Of a stretch of DNA of 64,000 nucleotides, positions 63,626 to 64,000 are shown piece after piece; position 1 is the stretch's first letter, and each line of letters starts with the position of its first letter. The translations under genes and the position numbers were made by a program. Under the pieces are notes generated by a model. The model saw only the letters and a program-made list of their open reading frames with translations. It searched no databases and was not told the DNA's origin. The DNA lies in contig JAHCIT010000011.1 of the NCBI GenBank assembly GCA_026129095.1, positions 1 through 64,000 of the forward strand, read 5' to 3'. This DNA is from Deltaproteobacteria bacterium. Lineage in GTDB: Bacteria > JAGRBM01 > JAHCIT01.

Positions 63626-64000
63626 TTGAGCCGGATTTTCGACTTCGCCACCTCAGCCCTTGCGACGGCCGCACGTCTTGGCGCGGGGATCGTGGCCGAG
63701 CAGCCCGCCCGCCGTCCGGGCCGGCCGCTGGAGCTGTACGAATTCGAGGCTTGTCCGTTCTGCCGCAAGGTACGCGAAGCCCTCACCGAACTGGATCTCG
63801 AAGTCATGATCTACCCCTGCCCCAAGGGCGGGAAAATCTACCGCCCCCGCGTGAAGCAGCTCGGCGGCAAGGAGATGTACCCGTTCCTTGTGGACCCGAA
63901 CACGGGCGTGCAGCTTTACGAATCGGCCGATATCGTCGGCTACCTGTTCAAGACCTACGGCGGACGTGCAGCGGGACCCCTGCTCGCCATCGATTCGCTG
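63626..64000 (+). CDS. GST/glutaredoxin-fold protein, truncated by window end
   Basis: This is the N-terminal 125 codons; the gene runs off the right edge in frame. A short N-terminal region is followed by a thioredoxin-like domain: LYEFEACPFCRKVREALTE with CPFC redox motif, and MYPFLVDPNTG with the cis-Pro. It resembles GST N-terminal-domain proteins that have two such modules. TTG at 63626 is the likely start, 11 bases after AGGAG; no ATG is in frame upstream of the redox motif. Confidence 0.75.
   Translation, partial: MSRIFDFATSALATAARLGAGIVAEQPARRPGRPLELYEFEACPFCRKVREALTELDLEVMIYPCPKGGKIYRPRVKQLGGKEMYPFLVDPNTGVQLYESADIVGYLFKTYGGRAAGPLLAIDSL

Noticed and set aside
63487-63807. 106-residue minus-strand ORF at the right edge
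   Set aside because: Antisense to the GST-like gene, whose CPFC motif is clear on the plus strand.

Overview
This GC-rich window is ordinary bacterial chromosome packed with genes on both strands. I see no phage genes, transposase, CRISPR array or tRNA gene. The mix suggests a Gram-negative bacterium of deltaproteobacterial or related uncultured affinity. Pointers are lipoprotein and Sec signal peptides, an hrcA-grpE-dnaK-dnaJ cluster, RNase Y with a YmdB-type phosphodiesterase, an archaeal/fungal-type aspartate-semialdehyde dehydrogenase, type A RNase P RNA, and 6S RNA near 5-formyl-THF cyclo-ligase. This placement is inference; no rRNA or phylogenetic marker settles it.

Layout. 1-404: non-coding DNA with two decamer repeat arrays around a CRP-like palindrome. 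405-4692 (minus): a NodIJ-like ABC exporter, a small orphan protein and a metallo-beta-lactamase/double cyclic-nucleotide-domain protein. 4883-11072 (plus): a tight five-gene glycan operon of four glycosyltransferases and an asparagine synthase. 11074-15292 (minus): tyrS, ymdB-like, rny and 5-formyl-THF cyclo-ligase. 15293-16233: intergenic DNA with 6S RNA on the minus strand and a structured plus-strand element. 16234-25284: a UbiB-like kinase (plus), then a minus-strand run of an unknown protein, recO, an exported metallopeptidase, a seven-repeat FG-GAP protein, an acyl-CoA carboxylase subunit and a membrane protein. 25386-31718 (minus): dnaJ, dnaK, grpE, hrcA, hemW. 31835-35185 (plus): a cyclic-nucleotide-fold protein, then a RavA/ViaA pair. 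35189-42786: an alpha/beta hydrolase, a glycosyltransferase, a TPR-Ser/Thr kinase, and a WecA-type transferase with a sugar-nucleotide epimerase. 42915-46701 (minus): the methyl cycle unit metK-asd-ahcY, with a promoter and structured leader. 46837-53174: AI-2E-type permease, ApaG, a membrane phosphoesterase, an ABC-F ATPase with one degenerate site, CHAD and DUF2238 proteins. 53220-56439 (minus): ribD-ribE-ribBA. 56506-56903 (plus): RNase P RNA. 56921-64000: lipoprotein, acyl-CoA ligase, MogA, a cytosolic BtuF-like protein, an exported unknown, a carotenoid oxygenase and a truncated GST-like gene.

Functionally, the two glycan regions (4.9-11.1 kb and 37-42.8 kb) supply glycosyltransferases, a lipid-carrier initiating transferase and an epimerase for surface polysaccharide. 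The metK-asd-ahcY unit covers methionine precursor supply, SAM synthesis and SAH recycling. The rib genes lead from GTP to riboflavin. The most notable unexplained signals are the interleaved complementary segments at the 5' end of the metK transcript, the structured ribBA leader that hides its ribosome binding site, the ABC-F protein whose second composite ATP site looks lost, and the decamer repeats at the left edge. I found no convincing large new multi-gene system.
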